From Demequina globuliformis (GTDB taxonomy: Bacteria > Actinomycetota > Actinomycetes > Actinomycetales > Demequinaceae), in contig NZ_BBRG01000001.1 of assembly GCF_000975155.1 (NCBI RefSeq), forward strand, positions 789,999 to 853,998: 64,000 nucleotides of DNA, read 5' to 3'. This document shows positions 46,878 through 54,822 of this stretch, piece by piece (within the stretch, counting starts at the first letter, position 1; the number at the start of each line of letters is the position of its first letter). Below the pieces are notes generated by a model, which ran no database searches, had not been told where the DNA came from, and worked only from the letters and a program-made list of their open reading frames with translations. The translations under genes and the position numbers were made by a program.

Positions 46878-47807
46878 ATGAGCATCCCCACCCAGGTCTC
46901 TGACACGTTTGACCCGCAGCAATGGCGGTCGATTGACGGCTTCCCTGACGGCGACATCACCTATCACCGGTGGGTGGAGCGGTCCGGGGACACTACGCGC
47001 GACCTGCCTGCCGTGCGCATTGCCTTCAACCGGCCGGAGGTGCGCAATGCCTTCCGCCCGCAGACCGTCGACGAGCTGTACCGCGCGCTCGACCACGCAC
47101 GGATGACGGCGGATGTCGCGGCAGTCATCCTCACCGGCAACGGCCCCGCGCCCAAGGATGGGGTGTGGGCATTCTGCTCGGGTGGCGATCAGCGCATTCG
47201 GGGCCGGGACGGCTACCTCTACGAGGGCTCCGCGGCTGACGCTCCCGCTCACGGGGGCCGCCTTCACATCCTTGAGGTCCAGCGCCTCATGCGCACCATG
47301 CCCAAGGTGACGATCGCCGCCGTGAATGGCTGGGCCGCCGGGGGTGGCCACAGTCTGAATGTCGTGGCCGACCTGTCGATCGCGTCCCTCGAGCACGCGC
47401 GCTTCAAGCAGACGGACGCCAACGTGGGGTCGTTCGATGCCGGGTATGGGTCTGCGTTGCTGGCCCGCCAGGTAGGCGACAAGAAGGCGCGCGAGATTTT
47501 CTTCCTCGCACGTGAATACTCAGCTGCCGACGCCGCCGAGTGGGGCGTCGTGAACGAGGCCGTTCCGCACGCGCAGCTGGAGTCCACCGCGCTCGAGTAC
47601 GCGAAGACCATCGCCACAAAGTCGCCGCAGGCCATCCGCATGCTGAAGTTTGCCTTCAACCTGGCCGACGACGGCCTGGCAGGCCAGCAGGTGTTCGCCG
47701 GCGAGGCCACCCGCATGGCGTACATGACCGACGAGGCCCAAGAGGGGCGCGATGCCTTCCTTGAGCGCCGCGACCCTGACTGGCGCCGTTTTCCGTACGC
47801 CTTCTAG
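46878..47807 (+). CDS. menB: 1,4-Dihydroxy-2-naphthoyl-CoA synthase
   Basis: 309-residue crotonase-fold enzyme closing the naphthoquinone ring. FCSGGDQRIRGRDGY is the MenB-specific oxyanion/active-site loop, AAVNGWAAGGGHSLNVVADL the second oxyanion-hole segment, and NVGSFDAGYGSALLARQVG carries the catalytic aspartate. The C-terminal RRDPDWRRFPYAF end is typical. Confidence 0.95.
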   Translation: MSIPTQVSDTFDPQQWRSIDGFPDGDITYHRWVERSGDTTRDLPAVRIAFNRPEVRNAFRPQTVDELYRALDHARMTADVAAVILTGNGPAPKDGVWAFCSGGDQRIRGRDGYLYEGSAADAPAHGGRLHILEVQRLMRTMPKVTIAAVNGWAAGGGHSLNVVADLSIASLEHARFKQTDANVGSFDAGYGSALLARQVGDKKAREIFFLAREYSAADAAEWGVVNEAVPHAQLESTALEYAKTIATKSPQAIRMLKFAFNLADDGLAGQQVFAGEATRMAYMTDEAQEGRDAFLERRDPDWRRFPYAF

Positions 47808-47841
47808 CCCGAGTCACCCCCGGCCCCGCACCTCCCCCCAG

Positions 47842-47905
47842 CCCTGGCCGAACATACACGGCGGGGTATGGGGCTCGGCGCGCTCCTGGCCGTAGATTCT
47901 TGGCG
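47842..47905 (-). repeat. Family 2 intergenic repeat, copy C (reverse orientation)
   Basis: On the minus strand this reads CGCCAAGAATCTACGGCCAGG, a variable middle, then CCCGCCGTGTATGTTCGGCC and AGGG. It lies 34 nt after menB and faces copy D across about 90 nt, so the pair makes a large imperfect inverted repeat (47842-48060) between convergent menB and the DUF3048 gene. Confidence 0.75.
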
Positions 47906-47994
47906 AAACTCGACGGCGACTGGCCGATGCTGCGGTCCCGGCCGGGTTTCACGGCGCCAGGGAGCGCACGTGACGCTCGATCACGCCTGACAAT

Positions 47995-48060
47995 CGCCGA
48001 GAATCGTCGGCCACGACGAAAACACTCCCCGATCCCCGCCGCGTATGTTCGGCCAGGGAA
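47995..48060 (+). repeat. Family 2 intergenic repeat, copy D
   Basis: CGCCGAGAATCGTCGGCCAC, a variable middle, then CCCGCCGCGTATGTTCGGCC and AGGGAA. The GCCG/CGGC stem of the right block is retained, although its closing pair differs from copies A and B. It lies 24 nt from the DUF3048 stop. Confidence 0.75.
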
Positions 48061-48084
48061 GTGGGGGCGGAGGGGAGCCGCGTA

Positions 48085-49161
48085 CTAGGAGATCTCCACC
48101 GTGGGGTTGTCGGAGACGCCCGACTGCGGCACCAACTCCACCCAGGTCTTGCCGGGCTTGAGTTGCACGTCATCACCGTCGGCGGTCGTCAGTACGAAGG
48201 GGTCATACTGGCCGGCCTTGGACCACGAGATCTCGATGTAGGAGTCGCCCACGGCGGCATACCCGGTGCCCTCGCGACCGGCCACCATGGTCTCCGGCAC
48301 GGAGGAGCCACCTGAGGAGGACGTGTTCTCGACGTCCACGCGTAGCACTACGACGTTGTCCGCGTACAGCTGGGTGTCGTCGTCCTGGACGTGGGGCGAA
48401 CCGCCCTCGAAGCGCTGCCACACGTCGCCGTCCCACTCCCACGACGGAGCGGAGTAGCGCGACATGTAGATATCGATCTCGGATGCGGTGGTGCCGCCGG
48501 TGACGACGTTCGACTCCTCGACGGGGTAGGCATACTCGAACTGCTGGGGCGGCGCCTCAGCATCCGTCTGCGCAAGGAAGTCCGCGGTCGTGCCGTAGAG
48601 GTTGTGAGGCGCTGGCCGCGCAGATGAGCGGTAGAAGCCGGCGTCGCCGCGGTCGTCGACGATCACCTCCTGGCCGCTCGAGACGGTGTCGTTGATGAAG
48701 CGGCCCTGGGCCCCAGAGAAGATGAGCGGGCCCTCGAATGAGCCCATGATGTTCTTGTCCATGGGGCGCATGGAGCGGATGTTGCCGACCGTCTCCGGGA
48801 TGTCCGACTGGTAAATCGCGACCAAGCGGGAGATGCCGGACTCGACGTACTCCTCGAAGACCACGTCAGCGTTGACGAGGTTCTGCTGCGGGCGCGCGGC
48901 CGCGGAGTTCTCGATCTTGATCGACAATGCGGGGTTGGCCAGGAGGGCCTCGTCGGCGCCCTCAGCGTCCACGCCCGTCAACGGCCACACCGTGTCCGGC
49001 GCGGGGTTCTCCGGCGGCGACGGCACTGCTGAGCGCGACACGGATGGCGCGGAGGCGGATGCGGTGGTGGCGGGAGCCTCCTCCACGTTCGACGAGCAGG
49101 CGGCGAGCAGCAGCGCCCCTGCGGCAGCGGCAGCAACGGGCACAATGCGACGGGTCTTCAT
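48085..49161 (-). CDS. DUF3048 lipoprotein
   Basis: 358-residue lipoprotein: positively charged N-terminus, hydrophobic run and lipobox LLAAC with lipidated C22. The mature part holds the DUF3048 pattern ADVVFEEYVESGISRLVAIYQS and RSMRPMDKNIMG, plus HNLYGTTADFL. Related YerB-type proteins are extracytoplasmic; the function is unknown. The ATG at 49161 (MKTRR) was chosen because TACAAT lies 7 nt upstream; an ATG at 49170 would overlap that box. Confidence 0.82.
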   Translation of the reverse strand: MKTRRIVPVAAAAAGALLLAACSSNVEEAPATTASASAPSVSRSAVPSPPENPAPDTVWPLTGVDAEGADEALLANPALSIKIENSAAARPQQNLVNADVVFEEYVESGISRLVAIYQSDIPETVGNIRSMRPMDKNIMGSFEGPLIFSGAQGRFINDTVSSGQEVIVDDRGDAGFYRSSARPAPHNLYGTTADFLAQTDAEAPPQQFEYAYPVEESNVVTGGTTASEIDIYMSRYSAPSWEWDGDVWQRFEGGSPHVQDDDTQLYADNVVVLRVDVENTSSSGGSSVPETMVAGREGTGYAAVGDSYIEISWSKAGQYDPFVLTTADGDDVQLKPGKTWVELVPQSGVSDNPTVEIS

Positions 49162-49168
49162 GGCCGCC

Positions 49169-49174
49169 ATTGTA
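49169..49174 (-). promoter_or_regulatory. -10 box TACAAT of DUF3048 gene (leaderless)
   Basis: TACAAT, a near-consensus -10, ends 7 nt before the ATG at 49161 on the minus strand. Confidence 0.6.
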
Positions 49175-49196
49175 GGGGTGCGCCTACGCTGGAGGC

Positions 49197-50222
49197 ATGA
49201 CCTACGCACGGCTCGTCGACGGCGCCGAGTCCGCCATCACCTTTTCCCTAGCCGACCGAGTGGCCGGAATCGCGGCCCGCACGTCGGGTTCCACGGGTGA
49301 GCCGCGCGAAGTGTTGTTGTCAGCGGCGGCCGTGCGGGCATCGGCCCGCTCCACCCTGGAACGCCTGGGCGGTCCTGCCCACTGGCTGCTCGCGATGCCC
49401 ACGGATCGCATTGCGGGTGCGATGGTGCTGGCCCGGGCGGCGGTGGCCGATGCCCAGGTGGCGCGCATGGCGCCGGGCCCATTCACGGCGCAAGCGTTCT
49501 GCGACGCAGTCGATTCCATGGCACCTGGGCGGCGGTACGTCTCGCTCGTGCCCACTCAGGTGCGCCGGCTCGTGGCTGACCCGCGAGGCGCGGACGCACT
49601 CGCTAGTTTTGACGCGGTGCTGGTGGGCGGGGCTGCCCCCGGCATGGTGCTGCCTTCGAACGCAGTGGAAACGTACGGCATGACGGAAACCTGCGGCGGC
49701 TGCGTGTACGACGGCGTGCCCCTGGCAGGAGTGTCCGTCCGGATCGATGACGATGAGCGGATCTGCCTTGGCGGGCCGATGCTCGCTGACGGTTACGCGG
49801 ACGGGGACAGTTCCGCCTTTGTCACCGCGCACGGGCGGCGCTGGTTCGCCACGAGCGACCTGGGCGGCTGGGATGGTGCGTTGACCGTCTACGGCCGGGC
49901 CGATGACGTGATCATCACCGGCGGGCACAACGTGCACCCGGCAGCGGTCGAGCGGGCCCTGCAGGACTTGCCGGGTGTACGCGAGGCCGTCGTGGTGGGG
50001 GTACCCGACCCCGAATGGGGTGAGCGTGTCGTGGCGTTGGTGGTGGCCGCTGATCCGGCACCGTCGCTGGCGCATGTGCGCGACGCGTTAGACCTTCCCC
50101 GCCATGCGTTGCCGCGCCAAGTGGTGCCGGTGGTGTCTCTGCCGCGCACGCCGGCTGGCAAAATCGATCGCGGTGCCGCGCGCGAGCAAGCCGCGGCCGC
50201 ACATGGTGAGGAGAACGCATGA
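49197..50222 (+). CDS. menE: o-Succinylbenzoate-CoA ligase
   Basis: 341-residue acyl-CoA synthetase family member that activates o-succinylbenzoate. The ATP-binding ARTSGSTGEPREV, the adenylate motif AVETYGMTETCGG, the hinge WFATSDLGGW...VYGRADDVIITGGHNVHP and the C-terminal catalytic lysine in RTPAGKIDRG are all present. It is shorter than E. coli MenE, as is usual in actinobacteria. ATG start follows GGAGG; the stop overlaps menA (ATGA). Confidence 0.93.
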   Translation: MTYARLVDGAESAITFSLADRVAGIAARTSGSTGEPREVLLSAAAVRASARSTLERLGGPAHWLLAMPTDRIAGAMVLARAAVADAQVARMAPGPFTAQAFCDAVDSMAPGRRYVSLVPTQVRRLVADPRGADALASFDAVLVGGAAPGMVLPSNAVETYGMTETCGGCVYDGVPLAGVSVRIDDDERICLGGPMLADGYADGDSSAFVTAHGRRWFATSDLGGWDGALTVYGRADDVIITGGHNVHPAAVERALQDLPGVREAVVVGVPDPEWGERVVALVVAADPAPSLAHVRDALDLPRHALPRQVVPVVSLPRTPAGKIDRGAAREQAAAAHGEENA

Positions 50223-51088
50223 CCACGGCTTCCGATTGGGTGGCAGGCGCGCGTCCGCGAACGTTGTGGACGGCGGCGTCGGCGGTCGCGGTGGGCTCGG
50301 GAGCGGCCGCGGCCGTGGACGAGTTCGCATGGGTACCTGCCCTGCTCGCGCTCGCCGTGGGCCTCGCATTGCAGATTGCGTCGAACTACGTCAACGACTA
50401 CGCCGACGGCGTGCGCGGGACGGATGTGGACCGTGTGGGGCCGGACCGGCTGGTGGCAACGGGGCGCGCGACACCCACGGCCGTGAAGCGTGCGGCGATT
50501 CTGGCGTGCGTGGCCGCGTGTGCGGCGGGAATTGCGCTCGTGGCCCTGACCGAGACGTGGTGGCTGTTGCTCGTGGGGGCGATTGCGATTGCCGCAGCGT
50601 GGACCTACACCGCAACGTCCCGCCCCTACGGTTATGAAGGTTGGGGCGAGGTCAGCGTCTTTGTGTTCTTTGGCCCGGTCGCGGTGCTCGGCACCATGTA
50701 TACGCAGGCTGGCTCGATCACATGGTGGGCCGTGGTGGCATCGGCGGGCGTGGGGTTCTACGCCGTCGCACTGCTGCTCGTGAACAACATCCGCGATCTG
50801 GACACCGATCTGGTGGCGGGTAAACGCACCCTCGCCGTGAAGCTCGGCGACCGTGACGCGCGCCGGCTGTTCATGCTGATCGTGATGTTGCCCACGGCGT
50901 GCACCGTCATTGTCGCGTTCGCGCAACCGTGGGTGCTGATCTCCGCGCTGGTCGCTCTTCCCAGCTTGCTGGTGGCGCTTGCGGGGCGTGTGGGTGCGGT
51001 ACGCGTGGGCGCTCCGCTGATCTTTAAGGCGATCTCCGGCATCGGCTTGGCCTACGGAATCCTCATGACCGTGGGCTTGATGTTCTAA
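50219..51088 (+). CDS. menA: 1,4-Dihydroxy-2-naphthoate polyprenyltransferase
   Basis: 289-residue UbiA-family membrane prenyltransferase with about eight helices; attaches the polyprenyl chain to DHNA, giving demethylmenaquinone. SNYVNDYADGVRGTD is the first Asp-rich motif and NNIRDLDTDLVAGKRTLAV the second. Coupled to menE by a 4-nt overlap. Confidence 0.95.
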   Translation: MTTASDWVAGARPRTLWTAASAVAVGSGAAAAVDEFAWVPALLALAVGLALQIASNYVNDYADGVRGTDVDRVGPDRLVATGRATPTAVKRAAILACVAACAAGIALVALTETWWLLLVGAIAIAAAWTYTATSRPYGYEGWGEVSVFVFFGPVAVLGTMYTQAGSITWWAVVASAGVGFYAVALLLVNNIRDLDTDLVAGKRTLAVKLGDRDARRLFMLIVMLPTACTVIVAFAQPWVLISALVALPSLLVALAGRVGAVRVGAPLIFKAISGIGLAYGILMTVGLMF

Positions 51089-51100
51089 CGCGGACGATCG

Positions 51101-51166
51101 CCGGAAACGTACGGCCACGGCTCGGGGATACCCCCGGACCCGCCGAGTATGTTCGGCCAGGGGAAA
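51101..51166 (+). repeat. Family 2 intergenic repeat, copy B
   Basis: GGAAACGTACGGCCACGG, a variable middle, then CCCGCCGAGTATGTTCGGCC and AGGGGAAA. It begins 12 nt after menA and abuts the stop codon of the convergent DUF4229 gene, so the repeat fills the whole gap. The right block is identical to copy A. Confidence 0.8.
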
Positions 51167-51433
51167 TTAGCGGGGCGGGGCCGCGCCGCCGTCGACCTCG
51201 CTGTCTTCCTCAGCGTCCAACGAGCGCAGGCCCTTCTGAGACCGGTCAATCACACCTTCCATTTGCGACCCCGCCTCGCGGCGCAACCCGTCAAGGAACA
51301 AGTAAGACAGCATCCACGCAATGACAAACGCCGCGATCAAGGAAATGACGTCGAACCAGCCCACGAGCCACAACAGCACTACGACCGCCGCAAAGATGCC
51401 GGTACGCGCAGCCCAGTAGGCGAGGATCTTCAT
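51167..51433 (-). CDS. DUF4229 small membrane protein
   Basis: 88 residues with two hydrophobic segments (about 5-22 and 26-45), then a charged tail ending in a Glu/Asp-rich stretch. The pattern fits DUF4229, of unknown function and often found near menA in actinobacteria. The ATG at 51433 lies 7 nt after TACCCT. Confidence 0.72.
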   Translation of the reverse strand: MKILAYWAARTGIFAAVVVLLWLVGWFDVISLIAAFVIAWMLSYLFLDGLRREAGSQMEGVIDRSQKGLRSLDAEEDSEVDGGAAPPR

Positions 51434-51440
51434 GCCCTCT

Positions 51441-51446
51441 AGGGTA
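51441..51446 (-). promoter_or_regulatory. -10 box TACCCT of DUF4229 gene (leaderless)
   Basis: TACCCT on the minus strand ends 7 nt before the ATG at 51433; divergent from the TAGAAT at 51518. Confidence 0.5.
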
Positions 51447-51517
51447 CGCGGGCCCGCGCATGCGGCCGTACGTAGCCGTGCCAACCGGCCCGCCTAGGAA
51501 CTAGGGCCTTCCACCAC

Positions 51518-51523
51518 TAGAAT
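51518..51523 (+). promoter_or_regulatory. -10 box TAGAAT of PLDc_N gene (leaderless)
   Basis: TAGAAT ends 6 nt before the ATG at 51530; no Shine-Dalgarno. Confidence 0.55.
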
Positions 51524-51529
51524 GGACCG

Positions 51530-51808
51530 ATGCGTTACCTGGTGCTGGTCGGCCTCTACATCGGTCTTGCGGCTTATGCCGTCACCGATGTCCTCAATCG
51601 TGGACAGCAGGAGTACTTCGGCATCCACCGCACACTGTGGATCGCGATCATCATCCTGGCGCCCTACCTTGGCGCATTGATCTGGATTGGCCTGAACCTG
51701 CGCGGCAACGGTGGCCGCCCGGCAACCCACCCCAAGGCTCCCGACGATGACCCCGATTATCTGCGGTGGCTCCGCCAGCAAGAGCGCCGCAAGGGCAGGG
51801 ACTCGTAG
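51530..51808 (+). CDS. PLDc_N domain small membrane protein
   Basis: 92 residues with two membrane segments (about 3-20 and 37-55) and a polar C-terminus ending in DPDYLRWLRQQERRK. It matches the phospholipase D N-terminal (PLDc_N) membrane domain that often stands alone in actinobacteria. There is no phospholipase catalytic HKD motif, so it is not an enzyme by itself. Confidence 0.7.
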   Translation: MRYLVLVGLYIGLAAYAVTDVLNRGQQEYFGIHRTLWIAIIILAPYLGALIWIGLNLRGNGGRPATHPKAPDDDPDYLRWLRQQERRKGRDS

Positions 51809-51868
51809 GGCGTCTACTCCCGCAAACAGGCGTCAGGGCCCTTATGTTGTGGGGTCCGGCACGGCCAG

Positions 51869-52597
51869 CTAACTCCCCTGGTTGGCTGCGTCACCAATCG
51901 CGAGGGCGCTCGAGACCCATAGATCCGGCTCCCATCCGCGCGCGGCCGCACGTTCGATTGCCTCGGCGACGACGGCGTTGACCAGTGCCGCACCGACTAC
52001 CGTGGACGTTGGCCCCAAGCGCGTCCCTGCGCCCTCGACAGGCACGGCAGCGTCGCCGGGAACGCCGTGGTTGTCGAGCACAATGTCCGCGACTTCATGC
52101 AGCTTGGGGTGCGGTGTGGGGCGGGCCGCTGGCGAGGTCGCGTGACCCACCGAGGTCACGGCGATCGTGACGAGCCCACGCTCACGCGCTTCTTGCACAG
52201 CCTCGACGGAAACTGCATTGCCTCCGGAGTTCGACGCCACCATCAGCACGTCGCCCGCTTCCACCCCGTGATCGTCAAGAAGTTGGGCCGCCAAGCCAGA
52301 GATGCGCTCCAGCTGGGTCGCCAACTGCGCTGAACCGTGAAGCATGAGCGCCTCGAACAACAGCGGCTTCACCTGCTTGAGACCGCCCGCCCGGTAGTAG
52401 ATCTCCTCCGCGAGGATGTGGGAGTGGCCAGAGCCAAAGGCATGGAGAGTGCGGCCCGCCACAAGCGCGTCCGCGACGGCCTGCGCGGCCGCGGACATTG
52501 CGGCCGACTCGGCCTGCGCGGCCTCAGCCAACATGCGTTGCGTGGTGTCGAGGTAGCGCGCCCCGGCGCCATCGGAAGTCAGCGGTGCATCGGACAT
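51869..52597 (-). CDS. SIS-domain sugar-phosphate-binding protein
   Basis: 242-residue cytosolic protein with one sugar isomerase (SIS) domain: AFGSGHSHILAEEIYYRAGG is the phosphate-binding entry, VASNSGGNAVSVEAVQEARERG the second loop. It resembles stand-alone SIS proteins rather than complete GlmS or MurQ. The sugar is unknown. The ATG at 52597 lies 7 nt after TACAGT. Confidence 0.8.
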   Translation of the reverse strand: MSDAPLTSDGAGARYLDTTQRMLAEAAQAESAAMSAAAQAVADALVAGRTLHAFGSGHSHILAEEIYYRAGGLKQVKPLLFEALMLHGSAQLATQLERISGLAAQLLDDHGVEAGDVLMVASNSGGNAVSVEAVQEARERGLVTIAVTSVGHATSPAARPTPHPKLHEVADIVLDNHGVPGDAAVPVEGAGTRLGPTSTVVGAALVNAVVAEAIERAAARGWEPDLWVSSALAIGDAANQGS

Positions 52598-52604
52598 GCG
52601 CTCC

Positions 52605-52610
52605 ACTGTA
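52605..52610 (-). promoter_or_regulatory. -10 box TACAGT of SIS gene (leaderless)
   Basis: TACAGT on the minus strand ends 7 nt before the ATG at 52597. Confidence 0.5.
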
Positions 52611-52653
52611 TCGGCGCGCCGGACGATGCTGTGGCTCACACTGTCGAGACGCC

Positions 52654-53766
52654 TCAGACGCCGTAGAGGTCCAGGATCTGCGCCCCCACCGTCTCGACAT
52701 CAAACTGACGCACTCGCTGGGCTTGCTCGCCGTGCAGTTCAGTGCGCAGCGCGTCGTCCTCGATGAGCCTCGTGAGCGCGCCAGCGAAAGCGGCGGTGTC
52801 CCTGGCATCGACGGAGACCTCTGGCCGGTCCCCCAACACCGACAGGTACCCGGGGTTGGCCCCACCCAGCACCACGCCCGCACCGGACGCCATCGCCTCG
52901 ATCAACACAATTCCAAAGCTCTCGCCGCCGGTCGCGGGGAACGCCGCGATGTCCGCACCGGCGTAGTACGCCGCCTTGTCCTCTTCCGCGACAAACCCAT
53001 CGAAGTGCACCACTGAGCCCAGACCGGCCCGGGCAACGGCCGCCTGGAGCGCCTCGAGCATCGGCCCCTTTCCCCCCAAGCGCACCTCGATCCGGTCGCG
53101 GACCTGGGGCGCCAACGCCGCCACCGCGTCCACGAGTTCTGCCGCGCCCTTGCGTTCCACGAGCCGGCCCAGGAACGCGATCCGCAAACGATCGCTATCG
53201 CGAGGCGCGCCAACGGCACCGGCAAACACGGAGGTATCGATCGAGCAAGGAATCACTCGCGCCTCGATCCCAAAGGCCCTCCGCGCAAACTCCACCGCAG
53301 GCGGCGAGACCGCACAGAAGGCGTCAAAACGCGCAAGATTGCGGCGCTGCAGGAGGCCCAACGCGCGGGTGCCGTACTCAGACACCACCCCGTCAGGAAG
53401 GATGTGGAAGGTCCCGACAATGCGCACGCTGCGACCCTGCACCGACCGAGCCTCATCGACCACACGGGACGCGAACAGCGGCGAGTGCGGGATCTGCACG
53501 TGGATCACGTCAAAGCGTTGCTCATCCAGGAAGTCGCGCAACGCCCGCCGGGACGTCGGCAGCGGCACGCGCAGGTCGTTGCCGTTGAACGTGACCCCCA
53601 CATTGCGCGCGAGCGAGTGCACCGTGACGTCGGTGCGCGATGCCTCGGAACACACGTAGTGCACGTCGTGACCGGCCCGCTCGAGGAACGCACCCAGTGT
53701 CAGGACGTACTGCTGCACGCCATCCGGGCGGTCGATCGAGTCGTCCAGCACAAACGCGATCTTCAC
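52654..53766 (-). CDS. Family 4 glycosyltransferase
   Basis: 370-residue GT-B enzyme: N-terminal DRPDGVQQYVLTLGAFLERAGH-type acceptor domain, then IAFLGRLVERKGAAELVDAV and a C-terminal GESFGIVLIEAMASGAGVV donor motif with the EX7E glutamates. It resembles PimB/PimC-like mannosyltransferases, but donor and acceptor cannot be set. GTG start 6 nt after ccsB, so it is probably the last gene of the cytochrome c maturation transcript. Confidence 0.8.
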   Translation of the reverse strand: MKIAFVLDDSIDRPDGVQQYVLTLGAFLERAGHDVHYVCSEASRTDVTVHSLARNVGVTFNGNDLRVPLPTSRRALRDFLDEQRFDVIHVQIPHSPLFASRVVDEARSVQGRSVRIVGTFHILPDGVVSEYGTRALGLLQRRNLARFDAFCAVSPPAVEFARRAFGIEARVIPCSIDTSVFAGAVGAPRDSDRLRIAFLGRLVERKGAAELVDAVAALAPQVRDRIEVRLGGKGPMLEALQAAVARAGLGSVVHFDGFVAEEDKAAYYAGADIAAFPATGGESFGIVLIEAMASGAGVVLGGANPGYLSVLGDRPEVSVDARDTAAFAGALTRLIEDDALRTELHGEQAQRVRQFDVETVGAQILDLYGV

Positions 53767-53772
53767 TGCGGA

Positions 53773-54822
53773 TCAGACCCCGGCGTACGAGTGCAGGCCC
53801 TGGAAGACCAGGTTCACCACGGTGAAGTTCATGATCAGCGCCACAAAGCCAATGAGCGCGAGGACAGCGCTGCGGCGTCCGGCCCAGCCCTGGGTGGTGC
53901 GGGCATGCAAGTAGGCGGCGTAGATGACCCAGATGACGAAGGACCACACCTCCTTGGGGTCCCAACCCCAGTAGCGACCCCACGCGTGTTCGGCCCACAC
54001 CGCGCCAGCCATGACGGTGAATGTCCACAGCACAAAGCCCACGGCGTGCAGGCGGAACGCGAGCGCCTCAAGCTTTGCGGGCGCGGGCACTGCCTCAAGC
54101 CATGTCCAGCTCTTCAGGACACGCACGTTCCAGTTGCGCCACCGACGCGAGGCGCGGGTGAGCGCGTTGCCTGCGTCCGCGACGGGCAACTCGGAGTCGT
54201 CGCGGTAGTCGCGCCACAGTTGCAGCACGGTCGCGACGGCGCCGACCGTGAAGATACCGGTCGCAATGATCGCGATCGACACGTGGATGATCAGCCAGAA
54301 GCTTTGCAACGCGGGCTGGAGTCCCGTCGACTGCGCGTACAGGACCGTCATTCCCAGGCCCAGGGCAATGGTGGCAAAGCCCGTCACGCCCGGCGCAAGG
54401 TATGACACGTCGCGCTTGCGTTGCACGATCAGGAACACGACGACCGCAACCCAGGTGCCGGTAATCGTGTACTCGTACATGGTCGACCACGGCACGTGCC
54501 CCGCCTCAACGCCGCGCGCGACGACGCCGACTCCTTGCAGCAGGGCACCCATCAGGGTGGTCGCCTTGGCAATACCGTTCGCCTTGTCGTGAAGGGCGGG
54601 TGTGGCCGATGCCGTGGTGGGGGCCGACGCCCGGGTCGCCGTGGACTCGGCGCTTCCGTTGGCTGCGCCGCCGGCGGCCGTCACCTTGTGCTCCGCGCGG
54701 GCCTTCGCGGCCACCTTGGCGTCGGCGACGCGAGCGAGGTGCACGGCGGAGGCGACCATCGCGATTGCGTACAAGGCCGTGGCGCCCCACAAAGCGAGCC
54801 AGCTGAGTTCCTGCGCGGTCAT
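53773..54822 (-). CDS. ccsB: Cytochrome c biogenesis protein CcsB (CcsA/ResC type)
   Basis: 349-residue heme-handling membrane protein of cytochrome c maturation System II; with ResB it moves heme out and attaches it to apocytochrome. WGWDPKEVWSFVIWVIYAAYLHAR contains the tryptophan-rich heme-binding motif (WGRYWGWDPKEVW), with conserved histidines in the flanking helices. A Ser/Ala-rich cytosolic loop lies near residues 30-75. The ATG overlaps the resB stop by 4 nt. Confidence 0.93.
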   Translation of the reverse strand: MTAQELSWLALWGATALYAIAMVASAVHLARVADAKVAAKARAEHKVTAAGGAANGSAESTATRASAPTTASATPALHDKANGIAKATTLMGALLQGVGVVARGVEAGHVPWSTMYEYTITGTWVAVVVFLIVQRKRDVSYLAPGVTGFATIALGLGMTVLYAQSTGLQPALQSFWLIIHVSIAIIATGIFTVGAVATVLQLWRDYRDDSELPVADAGNALTRASRRWRNWNVRVLKSWTWLEAVPAPAKLEALAFRLHAVGFVLWTFTVMAGAVWAEHAWGRYWGWDPKEVWSFVIWVIYAAYLHARTTQGWAGRRSAVLALIGFVALIMNFTVVNLVFQGLHSYAGV

